NCBI GenBank assembly: GCA_963809815.1
Contig: CAWELM010000013.1
Coordinates: forward strand, 62,001 to 126,000
Direction of reading: 5' to 3'
Source of the DNA: CAVVJA01 sp963809815
Lineage (GTDB): Bacteria; Actinomycetota; Actinomycetes; Mycobacteriales; Jatrophihabitantaceae
DNA length: 64,000 nucleotides
Made by a program: the position numbers and the translations under genes. Each line of letters opens with the position of its first letter. Position 1 is the first letter of the stretch. The notes beneath the pieces were generated by a model, which saw only the letters and a program-made list of their open reading frames with translations, was not told the origin of the DNA and made no database searches. Shown in pieces: positions 40,045 through 48,666 of this stretch.

Positions 40045-41817
40045 ATGGCAGATCAGCTGGCGGGCCGGGTTTTGTCGGTGAACGTAGGTCTGCCAAAGGA
40101 CGTGATCTGGCAGGGCCGCACCGTGCATACGGCCGTCTGGAAGGACCCCGTGGACGGTCCACGGCTCGTGCGACGACTCAACATCGACGGAGACGGGCAG
40201 GGCGATCTGGCGGGCCACGGCGGCGAGCAGCGAGCGGTATTCGTGTACCAGATCGAGTCTTATCGGTACTGGCAGGACTACCTGAGCCGCGATGACTTCA
40301 GCTACGGCCAGTTCGGGGAAAACCTCACCGTGCAGGGTCTGGCCGACGACGAGGTGTGTATCGGCGATCGCTATCGGATCGGAAGTGCGGTCTTCGAGGT
40401 AAGCCAGCCTCGGGTCACGTGCTATCGAGTGGGCATCCGAATGGATGACGCGCGCATGCCGGCTCTCCTCATCTCTCATCACCGGCCCGGGTTCTATTTC
40501 CGGGTACTGCGGGAGGGCACGGTGCAGGCCGGTGACGACATTGTGCTGGTCGCGCGCGGACCGGAAGCGATGACAGTAGCCGATGTCGACGCGCTGCTAT
40601 ATCTTCCTGGGCACTCTCACCATCAGATCTCGCGCGCCATGCTGATCCCCGCCCTGTCGCCCGGCTGGAAAGTGTCTTTCGAGGCGATACTCAGCCAGGG
40701 AGCAGGGCTCGACGCCACCGGTAACGCCGGCCTGACCGCGGTGAGCCCTCCGCCGGCATGGGCCGGGTTCCGCCCGCTGAACGTCACGGACATCAAGCGG
40801 GAAAGCGAATCCGTGATTTCGGTCTACCTCGCCGATCCGGACGGCACTGGCGTGCCACCGGCCCAGCCAGGACAGTTTCTGACGCTGCGCTTGCCTGCCG
40901 ACAAAGGCCGGAAGTCGATCCTGCGCAGCTATTCCCTTTCCGGAGCCCCGGGCGCGAGCACGTATCGAGTCAGCGTAAAGCGCGAGCCGCACGGCGTAGG
41001 CAGTCAATTCGTCCACGACCGGGTACGGCGGGGCGATCGCCTGGACGTTGCTGCGCCGCGGGGCACCTTTATCCTGCGGCCGTCCGACGCGCCGGTCCTT
41101 TTGCTGAGCGCAGGAGTGGGTGCGACGCCGGTGCTGGCGATGCTCCATGCGCTGGAGGGCACCCAGTCCAGCCGAGATGTCTGGTGGCTGCACGGCGCCC
41201 GCAACCGGGCCGAGGAGCCCTTCGCAACCGAGTCACGGTCGCTGCTAGAGGCACTGCCCAGCGGCCACCGATATGTCTGTTACAGCCGCCCCAGCCCTGC
41301 CGATGCTGCTGGACGCGACTACCAGAGGGCTGGGCGCCTCACGGCATCGGTCCTGGCCACACTCGACCTGCCACGTGACTCCGATGCGTATATCTGCGGC
41401 CCGGCCGAGTTCATGACGGAGATGGCCAGCGCACTAAGGGACCTCGGCGTCGATGCCAGCCGGATACGCACCGAGATCTTCGGCCCGGCACCGGCGATCA
41501 CGCCTGGTGTGACGCCGACCCCGACCCGCTCGCCGCACCATCCGGAGAGTGAAGCGACCGACGGTCCGCAGATCGGCTTTGCCCGCAGCGGCCTCACCGT
41601 GCACTGGGATGCGCGCTATGCCAGCCTGCTGGACCTCGCTGAGGCGTGCGACGTACCCGCTCGGTGGTCCTGTCGGACTGGTGTCTGCCACACCTGCGAA
41701 ACGAGCCTGCTCTCCGGGACGATCGGCTACGCTCCGGACCCGGTTGACAACCCAGCTGCTGGCAATGTGCTGATCTGCTGTTCCCATCCGGTCGATGACA
41801 CGGTCTTGGACATGTGA
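40045..41817 (+). CDS. MOSC / ferredoxin-reductase / 2Fe-2S ferredoxin fusion protein
   Basis: A 590-residue fusion. Residues 1-150 are a YiiM-like MOSC domain (DGQGDLAGHGGEQRAVFVYQ, FGENLTVQGL, Cys in QPRVTCYRVGIRM), followed by the 3-alpha segment (MTVADVDALLYLPGHSHHQI). Residues ~250-475 are an FAD/NAD(P) reductase (ILRSYSLSGAP binds FAD; LLLSAGVGATPVLAML binds the nicotinamide cofactor; YICGPAEFM). Residues ~500-590 are a plant-type 2Fe-2S domain with CDVPARWSCRTGVCHTCETS and a fourth Cys in VLICCSHP. It carries electrons from NAD(P)H to a Mo-related or oxidative partner. GTGAGGAG lies upstream; ATG 40045 is my start. Similar fusions are annotated in actinobacteria; the substrate is unknown. 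Confidence 0.92.
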   Translation: MADQLAGRVLSVNVGLPKDVIWQGRTVHTAVWKDPVDGPRLVRRLNIDGDGQGDLAGHGGEQRAVFVYQIESYRYWQDYLSRDDFSYGQFGENLTVQGLADDEVCIGDRYRIGSAVFEVSQPRVTCYRVGIRMDDARMPALLISHHRPGFYFRVLREGTVQAGDDIVLVARGPEAMTVADVDALLYLPGHSHHQISRAMLIPALSPGWKVSFEAILSQGAGLDATGNAGLTAVSPPPAWAGFRPLNVTDIKRESESVISVYLADPDGTGVPPAQPGQFLTLRLPADKGRKSILRSYSLSGAPGASTYRVSVKREPHGVGSQFVHDRVRRGDRLDVAAPRGTFILRPSDAPVLLLSAGVGATPVLAMLHALEGTQSSRDVWWLHGARNRAEEPFATESRSLLEALPSGHRYVCYSRPSPADAAGRDYQRAGRLTASVLATLDLPRDSDAYICGPAEFMTEMASALRDLGVDASRIRTEIFGPAPAITPGVTPTPTRSPHHPESEATDGPQIGFARSGLTVHWDARYASLLDLAEACDVPARWSCRTGVCHTCETSLLSGTIGYAPDPVDNPAAGNVLICCSHPVDDTVLDM

Positions 41818-42595
41818 CAGCCTCTGGGTATCGGGAGGTTTCGCCCAAGGAGCATTCGGCCACTGTCAATACCCCAAACACGACCTCGATGGTGGACGCG
41901 CCAATGCATGCGCGCAGCATCGCTCTATCGGGTCGAGGGCCGAACGCGGTCATGCTTGATTGCAATGATGGGTTGATTGTTCCCCGGGGCAGCCAACTCG
42001 GCCGCGCTACTGCGGCACGATCTCGGGATGCCTTATCTGTGGGCTTTCATCAGCCCACAGGCTTCGGCGTGATCGACCAACGCCGTCGGACGGCCTGTCT
42101 CGTACCGCTTGCATTTCTTCTACACCGCCGACCTCGGTTGGATATCGTCCGGATTCACTTAATCACCCACTGCACCGTTCATCGGAGCACTTACGGGCCG
42201 CTGGCCTCCCCCCAAAACCTGCCAACTGGAATCGATGAGTTCGGCTGGATGTGTGCGATTGGCGTCTGGGGTGGCGCGCACCCTAGGCATCGGCATGCGC
42301 ATCGCCGGCTGGGGTGGCTTTCTCCTCAGCATTCTCGTCCGGTTCAGCTTGTTCCCGCCGAGCGGCAATCCGGTCATCGACGGAGAACATATGGCGTTCG
42401 CCTTCAGCCTCCTGCTCTTGATGTTCTTGCATGCTGGTAATCGATTCGGCTTGGGCCGCTGCTAGGAGGCACACACCCGTCGCTGCTGCTGCACTGAACG
42501 GTCGACCCACGATCAAACTGCGCCCAACCTTCAGGGCCGGAATTCACAGATTTTGACCGTGGCGTCGTGCACGAATGCCCGGTACCGTTCGGCGC
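41818..42595. other. 778-bp stretch without a confident gene
   Basis: I see no gene with recognisable homology. The G+C content is visibly lower than around it. It holds a perfect hairpin at 42037-42060. Two short readings compete over the right half. One is a forward frame at 42295-42465 with two hydrophobic segments (GWGGFLLSILVRFSLF and MAFAFSLLLLMFLHAG), which could be a small membrane protein or DoxX-like fragment. The other is a reverse frame at 42283-42516 that starts like a secreted peptide. I cannot choose between them. Confidence 0.5.
42037..42060. terminator. Perfect 9-bp hairpin, possible terminator
   Basis: CTGTGGGCT (42037-42045) and AGCCCACAG (42052-42060) are exact inverse complements with a 6-base loop. 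There is no T run after it, which is usual for actinobacterial terminators. It lies 220 bp after the MOSC fusion gene, so it may end that transcript, or be a protein-binding site. Confidence 0.5.
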
Positions 42596-42949
42596 GTGAA
42601 GCAAACCATCACCCAGCTCATCGATGACATTGACGGTGGCAAGGCGGAAGAATCTGTCTTGTTCGCCATCGACGGCACGAACTACGAGATCGATTTGAGC
42701 CGGAGAAACGCGGCGAGGCTCCGCGACCTGCTTAACGGCTACACGCCCTATGCCCGAGCGGTTCGAGGCGGCGTCCAGCAGCGTCGTCGCCGACGGCGTC
42801 GAGCGGCACCCACCACCACCACCACTTCATTCGTCGAGGTGGACAACAGGGCGGTACGGGCCTGGGCGGCATCGAACGGGATCGAGCTCAGTACCCGCGG
42901 GCGCATTCCGGCTAGCGTGATCGAGCAATACCGGGCCGCCGGAAACTGA
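42596..42949 (+). CDS. lsr2: Lsr2-like nucleoid-associated protein
   Basis: A 117-residue Lsr2 homologue. The N-terminal dimerisation part reads TITQLIDDIDGGKAEESVLF and DGTNYEIDLSRRNAARLRDL. A basic, Thr-rich linker (RRRRRRRAAPTTTTT) leads to the C-terminal DNA-binding part VRAWAASNGIELSTRGRIP, where the RGR inserts into the minor groove of AT-rich DNA. Lsr2 silences AT-rich, often acquired genes. I start at GTG 42596, which fits the family N-terminus; ATG 42575 is possible. The linker is more arginine-rich than in mycobacterial Lsr2. The AT-richer region upstream may itself be an Lsr2 target, which is an inference. Confidence 0.92.
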   Translation: MKQTITQLIDDIDGGKAEESVLFAIDGTNYEIDLSRRNAARLRDLLNGYTPYARAVRGGVQQRRRRRRRAAPTTTTTSFVEVDNRAVRAWAASNGIELSTRGRIPASVIEQYRAAGN

Positions 42950-42991
42950 GCACGCCGCTCCAGTGTTCCGCGAGGGACACTCGCCGCTCGA

Positions 42992-44404
42992 TTACCTGCG
43001 AGCGATGATGCGGGCAAGCGCATTCGCCGCGAATTCCACCTCGTCCATCGTGTTGTAAAGGTAGAAGCTGAGCCGGCAGCTGGCCGCGGGATCGAGCTCG
43101 AGGTAATGGTGGGCCAAGGTCGCGCAGTGACAGCCTGCTCTCGATTCGATACCGACTGCATTGAGGGCCGCGGCAATGTCGAAAGGGCTCCAACCGGAGA
43201 TGTTGAACGCGACCAGTGACGCCCGCCGCTCCGCCGAACTTGGACCGTAAATGGTGACGCCCGGCAGGCACCCGAACCGGTCGAGTGCGTAGCCGACCAA
43301 CTGGCGGGTATGGTCCGCAATTCTCGTCATAGCGGTCGCGATGTGATCCGCGGCGAGCGCGCGCTCTGATCCAAAGTACTCATAGCCGTCAGGGTGTAGC
43401 GCGAGGTCAACGAGCAGTCGCAAGGCCTGGGCGGACGCGATCGTGCCGAGGATATTGGGCGTTCCAGCTGCAAACTTCCACGGCAGGCCGTTGTAGCCGA
43501 CGTGATCCGGGTACACCTGGCCCTCTGCGACCATGTCGCCCCCGTAGAGGAATGGGAGCGAGTCGTCAAGCAGACGGCGCTTCGCGTAGAGAACGCCGAC
43601 GCCGAATGGCGCCAGCATCTTGTGGAACGAAAAGACCAGGTAGTCGACATCCATGGCCTGGACGTCGACAAATGAGCTCGGTACCAGCTGGGCACCGTCA
43701 ATCAGCACTCGCGAACGCCGATCACCGTCCGGCTGTCGATAACCACTCTCAGCAGCGATTCGTCGAACAGAGTCCAGGGGAGTTTTCGTGCCGAGAAAGT
43801 TGGACGCCCCGGTACAACACACCAGCTTGGTCCGGTCGTCGACCTGCGCCGCCAGCTGGGCCAGATCGAGTTCGCCTGTGTCGGGATCGAACGGAACGAG
43901 CCGACACTGCACCCGGATCCCGAACTTGGGGAGGATTTCCTGGCATAACCCATGCCAGGGCACGTAGTTCGAGTTGTGCTCCATCATGGTCGTAACCACG
44001 TTGTCGCCATCGCGAAACTCGGTCATGAGCGAGTACATGACGGAGTTGAGTGCCTCCGTCGCGTTGCGATATACCGCTACGTTTTCTCGGCTGGGAGCAT
44101 TGATGAATTGGGCAATCGTGTCGAACGACGCTTCGAATTGCGTGGTCATCGCCTGCGATGCGTCGGACTGGCCACGATGTACGTTCTCATAACCCGGCGC
44201 GAGGTCTTGATACAGCTGCACCAGCTCCCGTGGTGGCTGCGTGCTTGCCGCATTGTTCGTGACGATCCGGCCCCGCTCCGGAAAGAAGAAATGCGACCGT
44301 ATCGACTCGACATCGAGAGGCGTCACCGTGACGTCGCCGGCCTGCGGCAGGCTGACCAGGTGGCTCCATTCGGCCGTACCCTCGGCTACCTCGACTCCAA
44401 CCAT
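42992..44404 (-). CDS. Class V aminotransferase / cysteine-desulfurase-like PLP enzyme
   Basis: A 470-residue fold-type I PLP enzyme. The N-terminal part has RIVTNNAASTQPPRELVQLY, then VAVYRNATEALNSVMYSLM, MMEHNSNYVPW and VLIDGAQLVPSSF; the PLP Lys is in FSFHKMLAPFGVGVLY near residue 255. The C-terminal IESRAGCHCATLAHHYLEL holds the Cys in the loop where cysteine desulfurases carry theirs. Such enzymes act as desulfurases, C-S lyases or epimerases. GGAG is 7 bases before ATG 44404. It is the last gene of a same-strand run with Fic, FGE-like and DUF2278 genes, but a 95-bp gap precedes it. No SUF genes are nearby, so a role in a specialised pathway is likely. Confidence 0.86.
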   Translation of the reverse strand: MVGVEVAEGTAEWSHLVSLPQAGDVTVTPLDVESIRSHFFFPERGRIVTNNAASTQPPRELVQLYQDLAPGYENVHRGQSDASQAMTTQFEASFDTIAQFINAPSRENVAVYRNATEALNSVMYSLMTEFRDGDNVVTTMMEHNSNYVPWHGLCQEILPKFGIRVQCRLVPFDPDTGELDLAQLAAQVDDRTKLVCCTGASNFLGTKTPLDSVRRIAAESGYRQPDGDRRSRVLIDGAQLVPSSFVDVQAMDVDYLVFSFHKMLAPFGVGVLYAKRRLLDDSLPFLYGGDMVAEGQVYPDHVGYNGLPWKFAAGTPNILGTIASAQALRLLVDLALHPDGYEYFGSERALAADHIATAMTRIADHTRQLVGYALDRFGCLPGVTIYGPSSAERRASLVAFNISGWSPFDIAAALNAVGIESRAGCHCATLAHHYLELDPAASCRLSFYLYNTMDEVEFAANALARIIARR

Positions 44405-44499
44405 CGGACATCTCCGTTGAACGGATCGATATGTGCTCGGAGCTTGCTTTCCACACCGTGATACGCACGGGTCGAGGGAAGCGGTTCCCTCGGCGCACC

Positions 44500-45516
44500 T
44501 CAGCGGTGGAATCGGACGTACCGGCCTTCCACGGCATCGGTGGCCGGGTACGCGACGGCATCCACCACACGCCCACCTGGATCGAGTAACACCAGATTTC
44601 CGCCGTTGTTCCCGAGCTGAGCTCCGGCGCCGTCGAGAGGTACGAGCAGTGAGCCGCCCGGCCCAATCGTCTCCGGACCGATCACGGTGCAGCGGTGCGT
44701 CTTGTCGACAAGCTGCCAACCCACCAACGTTTCGATGCTGTTGACCAGATTTCCGATCACGACAACCTCGTGGCCCACGTCGTCGCCGAGCGGGTTGAGC
44801 AACGCGCGCTCGAGGTAGACCGAGTCCGTCGAAGGCGTTGTGCCGTGGATCAGATCCGCGATTGACCGTGACTGCGGTGTCGGAGCTCCGGCCGGATCGG
44901 TAGGGACTCGCTGGGTTTGAAAGGCAAGGAAAAGGCCAATGTGCCGATCCGGATGGGCGAGGATCAGGGCGCCGTCATGCATCGCCCCGTTGTCGCCGGC
45001 GTGTGGCCCCGCGTTGCCCTGGTTGAGGTGAATGTCGTGGACGCCGTGCAGACCATCGGTATTCCCGAAATCGACGTCGATTGGCTTGTGCAGGTTGCGG
45101 TCGAACCGTTGCCCGAATGCGTACACCTCGCCGCCGGCATCCTTGCAGTGCTGGAGATACAGCCCGAGCAGATCCTGTAGGTCATCGGCCGACGCGCTGC
45201 CCGAGGCGGGCAGGGCGGCCCCTTCGTGCCAGTCGAACAACGGCGCCCGCACGTAGTCCAGGGCACTACCGGACGACGGGGCGCTGCTACTGAACCCGGT
45301 CGGCAAGCTGGCCAGCCCGCTGAGGATCGGGTGACCTTGCATGGGATCCACCAGCCAGTAGACGACTTCCGCGCCCGTGTCGGACTGCACGTTCACTGCG
45401 ATACGCCACGGCTGCCCCGTGCTGTCGAGTAACCGGATCTGTAGGTGCGGGGTCGTGTCGCCGTCTTCTCGCACCCATCGGTCGGGACTTCCCCGCAGCA
45501 CGCCATAGCCATTCAT
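44500..45516 (-). CDS. DUF2278 (YukJ-like) protein with a lamin-tail-like C-terminus
   Basis: A 338-residue protein. Residues 1-~215 match DUF2278/YukJ: start NGYGVLRGSPDRW, then HLQIRLLDSTGQPWRIAVNV, FDWHEGAALPASG, DLLGLYLQHCKDAGGEVYAF and GVHDIHLNQGNAG. The DIHxNQG motif is the family hallmark. Residues ~245-338 form a beta sandwich similar to lamin-tail domains (LVGWQLVDK, GNNGGNLVLLDPGGRVVDAV). The function is unknown; members are often near toxin or phage-like genes. I choose ATG 45516, with GAGGTGG 5 bases upstream. It sits between the FGE-like and aminotransferase genes. Confidence 0.82.
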   Translation of the reverse strand: MNGYGVLRGSPDRWVREDGDTTPHLQIRLLDSTGQPWRIAVNVQSDTGAEVVYWLVDPMQGHPILSGLASLPTGFSSSAPSSGSALDYVRAPLFDWHEGAALPASGSASADDLQDLLGLYLQHCKDAGGEVYAFGQRFDRNLHKPIDVDFGNTDGLHGVHDIHLNQGNAGPHAGDNGAMHDGALILAHPDRHIGLFLAFQTQRVPTDPAGAPTPQSRSIADLIHGTTPSTDSVYLERALLNPLGDDVGHEVVVIGNLVNSIETLVGWQLVDKTHRCTVIGPETIGPGGSLLVPLDGAGAQLGNNGGNLVLLDPGGRVVDAVAYPATDAVEGRYVRFHR

Positions 45517-45603
45517 GCAGACCACCTCGTTGGGAAAGGAGACACGCACAGCCGACCCGATACATGCGAGGCTGCAAGCGAGGTCAGGATCGGGCCGAGG
45601 CGC

Positions 45604-46509
45604 TCAAGCCCGGATGACGCACCGGAAGCCGAGGTGGCTTGTGCTACTGCGGACGGCTTGGCCTTGACGCGCCGGCGGTCGATAACGCAGGCAATAGGAC
45701 GGGGCGCACAGGTGGGAGCCGCCTTTCATCACGTTTCGGTCGTCTTCCTGAAATGGACGGAGCGGGTCTTGCGGGGCACAGCAGGAGGGCGAGGGCGACG
45801 CCTCGAGGAGGCGGCCGCCATGGTCGTCCGTCCACGCCGATGCGGTCCACTCCCAGACGTTTCCCATCATGTCGACCAGACCCCAGTCATTGGCGGGGAA
45901 TCGACCCACCGGCGTCGTGCGATCCTTGCCGGGCGCTTTGTCCGTCTGCCACGGGAAGTCGCCGTGCCAGGTGTTGGCCATTGGCCGGCCGCGCGGCATG
46001 AATTCATCCCCCCAGGCGTAGACAGTCGGCGCGCGGCCAGCCCGAGCCGCGTACTCCCATTCGACTTCGGTGGGCAGGTCTTTCCCGGCCCATTGGGCGT
46101 AGGCCACCGCGTCTTCGAACGAGACTTGCACGACTGGGTGCAGTTCCTTCCCGCCAAGTGAACTAACCGGCCCCTCCGGTGCCTGCCAGTGCGCACCCGG
46201 TGTCCAGTGCCACCAGCGCCGCCAGTCATCCAACGGCACCGGGCCGGGCGTAAGTCTGAAGACGAGCGAACCTGGCACCAGATCGTCGGGGTCTGCGTCG
46301 GGGAACTCCTCGGCCGGCGGCGCGATCTCGGCGGTGGTGCGGTGGTTGGTGTCCTTCACAAAACGGCGGAACTCGGCATTGGTCACGGGGTGCTCGTCGA
46401 TCAGGAATGCCGAGACGTGTTCCTCATGAGCGGGACGCTCCTCGGCATAGTGGTCGTCACTGCCCATGACGAAGCTGCCGCCCGGCACTTCGACCATGTT
46501 CTTCGACAC
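45604..46509 (-). CDS. Formylglycine-generating enzyme (FGE-sulfatase family)
   Basis: A 301-residue FGE-fold enzyme. It starts VEVPGGSFVMGSDDHYAEER and has the family blocks HPVVQVSFEDAVAYAQWAG, LPTEVEWEYAARAG, DMMGNVWEWTAS and the C-terminal MKGGSHLCAPSYCLRYRPPA then R. The two active-site Cys in LCxxSYCxRYR are those of true aerobic copper FGEs such as the Streptomyces enzyme, so it should convert the Cys of CxPxR sulfatase motifs to formylglycine. I find no sulfatase gene in the window. The start is GTG 46509 or ATG 46497. It begins 10 bp after the Fic stop, so the two are probably co-transcribed. Confidence 0.9.
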   Translation of the reverse strand: MSKNMVEVPGGSFVMGSDDHYAEERPAHEEHVSAFLIDEHPVTNAEFRRFVKDTNHRTTAEIAPPAEEFPDADPDDLVPGSLVFRLTPGPVPLDDWRRWWHWTPGAHWQAPEGPVSSLGGKELHPVVQVSFEDAVAYAQWAGKDLPTEVEWEYAARAGRAPTVYAWGDEFMPRGRPMANTWHGDFPWQTDKAPGKDRTTPVGRFPANDWGLVDMMGNVWEWTASAWTDDHGGRLLEASPSPSCCAPQDPLRPFQEDDRNVMKGGSHLCAPSYCLRYRPPARQGQAVRSSTSHLGFRCVIRA

Positions 46510-46519
46510 GCCAATGACA

Positions 46520-47782
46520 TTAGGCGAAGCGACCGTCCGCCCCACCCGGGCCTTGTCTGCTCCGGCGACCGGCCCGCCGAGCGAAGTCGTCGAGCGAGGT
46601 GAGCACCTCACTCGACTGCCACAGGCGATTACGGGCGAAGCCGGTGAACTCGGTGAGGATTCCGGCCTCGACGAGTGGCGCGATGGCCCGATGCGCGTTC
46701 TGGGGTGCGATCGCCAACTCCGACGCGACCCGGGCGGCGTCGACAACGGGCTGGCGGATCAGCAGATCGGCCAACCGCCAGGCCGCTGCGCCGCGCCGAA
46801 CCTGAACTTTGCTGTTCCAGCTCGCACGAATTGAGTGGAGCTCGGCGACCAATTGACGACCGTTGACGATCGCAGCGAACGAAGCCTGCGCCATTCTTTC
46901 GACGATTGCGGCTGGATCGCCGGCGCGATACGCCGTCAGGGTGTCGAAATAGGCGGGCGTGTCGGTGAGCAGTCCGGCGGAGACGGGCACCGTGACGTTT
47001 CGGGTCAGCCCATGTGCTCGCAGCATCGCGTGCACCAGCGCCCGGCCGGTCCGGCCATTGCCATCGGGGAAGGGATGGATGGTTTCGAACTGAGCATGGG
47101 CGACGGCGGCGTGTGCCAAGGCCGGCATATCCAATCGGCGAATGAAGCCAACCAGGTCAGCCATCAATGACGGCACGTGGTCATGGTGCGGAGGAACGAA
47201 GCTTGCCCCATGTGGTCCGAACGAATCACCGCCTATCCAGACCTGCTCGTGCCGCCAGCCGCCAGCGATGTCCGGCTCGTGGCGAGCGACCAGAGCGGCG
47301 TGCATCGCCAAGATCGCCCTTTGATCGAGTCGGTTCGCCAGCTCGAGCGCCGCCTTCATCGCATCGACATTGCCGACGATCTCCGTGGCATTGCGTTTAT
47401 CCCGGCTGCCCAACTCCGCCAGAGCAATCGCCTTTGCACCGGACGTGAGGTTCTCGATCATCGACGAGGACGCCGACTCGGACCGCAGCAGTACGGACGC
47501 GAACGGGGCGACCTCGCGGCCAAGCTCGCTGTCGAACCGGGCGATCTCCACAGTTGCTTCCTCACTGAGCGCGAGCACATCGGCTGGCAAGCGCAGGGCG
47601 CGGTCGGCGATGAGCGGGACCAGAGCCGCCCCATAGGCCCCGGAGTGACGGCGACGGACTCCCGCTGACAGCAGTCCGGCTGGGAGTCCCGACGTCCACG
47701 GGCGCAGTTCCGAACCGAGGACGGGCCAATCGCCGTTGTCGGCTGGCCGAGTCGCGGAGCTGCTTCGGCTAGGTGAAGGCAT
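46520..47782 (-). CDS. Fic-family AMPylase with class II inhibitory motif
   Basis: A 420-residue Fic protein that transfers AMP (or another nucleotide moiety) to target hydroxyls. The active site is HPFPDGNGRTGR near residue 242, complete with the catalytic His and both Arg. The N-terminal inhibitory helix (S/T)xxxE(G/N) appears as SSMIEN near residue 108, so it is a self-inhibited class II Fic. The C-terminal ~90 residues form a winged-helix-like domain (DAARVASELAIAPQNAHRAI then APLVEAGILTEF), as in Fic-HTH proteins that may bind their own promoter. An AT-rich palindrome lies 11 bases upstream of ATG 47782. FGE follows 10 bp downstream. Confidence 0.92.
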   Translation of the reverse strand: MPSPSRSSSATRPADNGDWPVLGSELRPWTSGLPAGLLSAGVRRRHSGAYGAALVPLIADRALRLPADVLALSEEATVEIARFDSELGREVAPFASVLLRSESASSSMIENLTSGAKAIALAELGSRDKRNATEIVGNVDAMKAALELANRLDQRAILAMHAALVARHEPDIAGGWRHEQVWIGGDSFGPHGASFVPPHHDHVPSLMADLVGFIRRLDMPALAHAAVAHAQFETIHPFPDGNGRTGRALVHAMLRAHGLTRNVTVPVSAGLLTDTPAYFDTLTAYRAGDPAAIVERMAQASFAAIVNGRQLVAELHSIRASWNSKVQVRRGAAAWRLADLLIRQPVVDAARVASELAIAPQNAHRAIAPLVEAGILTEFTGFARNRLWQSSEVLTSLDDFARRAGRRSRQGPGGADGRFA

Positions 47783-47793
47783 GTCCGAAGTCT

Positions 47794-47820
47794 AGTATCA
47801 AATATTGAATAAGTGATACT
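47794..47820. promoter_or_regulatory. AT-rich palindrome in front of fic
   Basis: AGTATCA (47794-47800) and TGATACT (47814-47820) are exact inverse complements; a nested TCAA-ATA-TTGA pair lies at 47798-47808. It starts 12 bp upstream of the Fic start codon in an unusually AT-rich stretch. I infer an operator or promoter that could be bound by the winged helix of the Fic protein itself. Confidence 0.6.
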
Positions 47821-48014
47821 AAGAAGCGGCGAAGGCTTAGGGTCACGCTCTCGGGTCTTTCATCGGTTCAGTCGACGAAGGTCCGTGCCGGAATCGCCCC
47901 GGACACTACAACTGGATACCGCACGTGGCCAATCTCTAACCGTAACTTGACAGCCCGCGACGGTGTCGGGAAACTCCCCTTAGTAAGTCGAAATCCCCGG
48001 GGGGGCGCCTGGAC

Positions 48015-48572
48015 GTGTTTCGAGCAATTACCGGGGCAATTCTGTGCGTGCTTACTCTCATCGTCACGGTCGCCTGCACATCACATTCAGCGGTGACGGC
48101 CGCGCCGTCGGCGCCGGCGATTTCAGCGGCGATACCAACCACGTCTCCGACTCCGAGCGAGAATACATCGGCGTTAGCTGCGGAAAGTCTTGCCGCGGAA
48201 AGTCGCGCCGCAGCTAGCAGTTCGTCCGCTGCCAAGGCTGCAGCAGCGAAAGCCGCGGCAGCAAAGGCTGCAGCAGCGAAAGCCGCGGCAGCGAAAGCAG
48301 CAGCGGACAGGGCAGCTGCGGCAGCGGCTGCAGCACGGGCTTCGGCGGCGCAGGCTGCCCAAGCGTCCGCGCCCCCGCGGGCCCAGGCTCCATCTCCTGC
48401 AGCAGCCGCGTGTACCCCGGGATATAGCCCTTGTATCCCGCCTGGCCCGGACGTCGATTGCTCGGGCGGTTCCGGCAATGGCCCTCGATACGTCCAAGGG
48501 CCAATCATTGTTACCGGAAGCGATCCCTATGGACTCGACAGCGACCACGACGGAATCGGATGTGAGAAGTAG
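48015..48572 (+). CDS. Excalibur-domain lipoprotein with Ala/Lys repeat
   Basis: A 185-residue exported protein. The N-terminus FRAITGAILCVLTLIVTVAC is a lipoprotein signal with the lipobox TVAC, so it should be anchored at Cys21. A low-complexity middle is built of KAAAA pentads (about residues 73-95) and Ala/Ser stretches. The C-terminus has CTPGYSPCIPP and ends DPYGLDSDHDGIGCE, the excalibur calcium-binding motif with the DxDxDG core. Such domains are found in bacterial surface nucleases and wall proteins. It starts at GTG 48015. It stands alone, divergent from the Fic operon. Confidence 0.85.
   Translation: MFRAITGAILCVLTLIVTVACTSHSAVTAAPSAPAISAAIPTTSPTPSENTSALAAESLAAESRAAASSSSAAKAAAAKAAAAKAAAAKAAAAKAAADRAAAAAAAARASAAQAAQASAPPRAQAPSPAAAACTPGYSPCIPPGPDVDCSGGSGNGPRYVQGPIIVTGSDPYGLDSDHDGIGCEK
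48234..48293 (+). repeat. 30-bp coding tandem repeat (two copies) in the excalibur protein
   Basis: AAGGCTGCAGCAGCGAAAGC recurs with an exact 30-bp period (48234 and 48264), each period encoding two KAAAA pentads; degenerate 15-bp units follow to about 48305. It is coding slippage-prone repeat DNA and not a CRISPR array, as there are no spacers. Confidence 0.8.
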
Positions 48573-48666
48573 GATCTAATCAGACCCTGATTCCAGCTCG
48601 CAGCATTTCCCAGACCACTTGCGTCGATGCCCAAGTCGGGCGCAGATCGTGGACGTGCGGGTCCGG

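Noticed and set aside
42283..42516. A reverse-strand secreted peptide reading
   Set aside because: It overlaps an equally weak forward reading, and no conserved motif or binding site supports it; listed only within the intergenic note.
48234..48305. Short regular repeats that could suggest a CRISPR array
   Set aside because: The repeats are contiguous with no spacers and encode KAAAA pentads in a normal reading frame; no cas genes are in the window.
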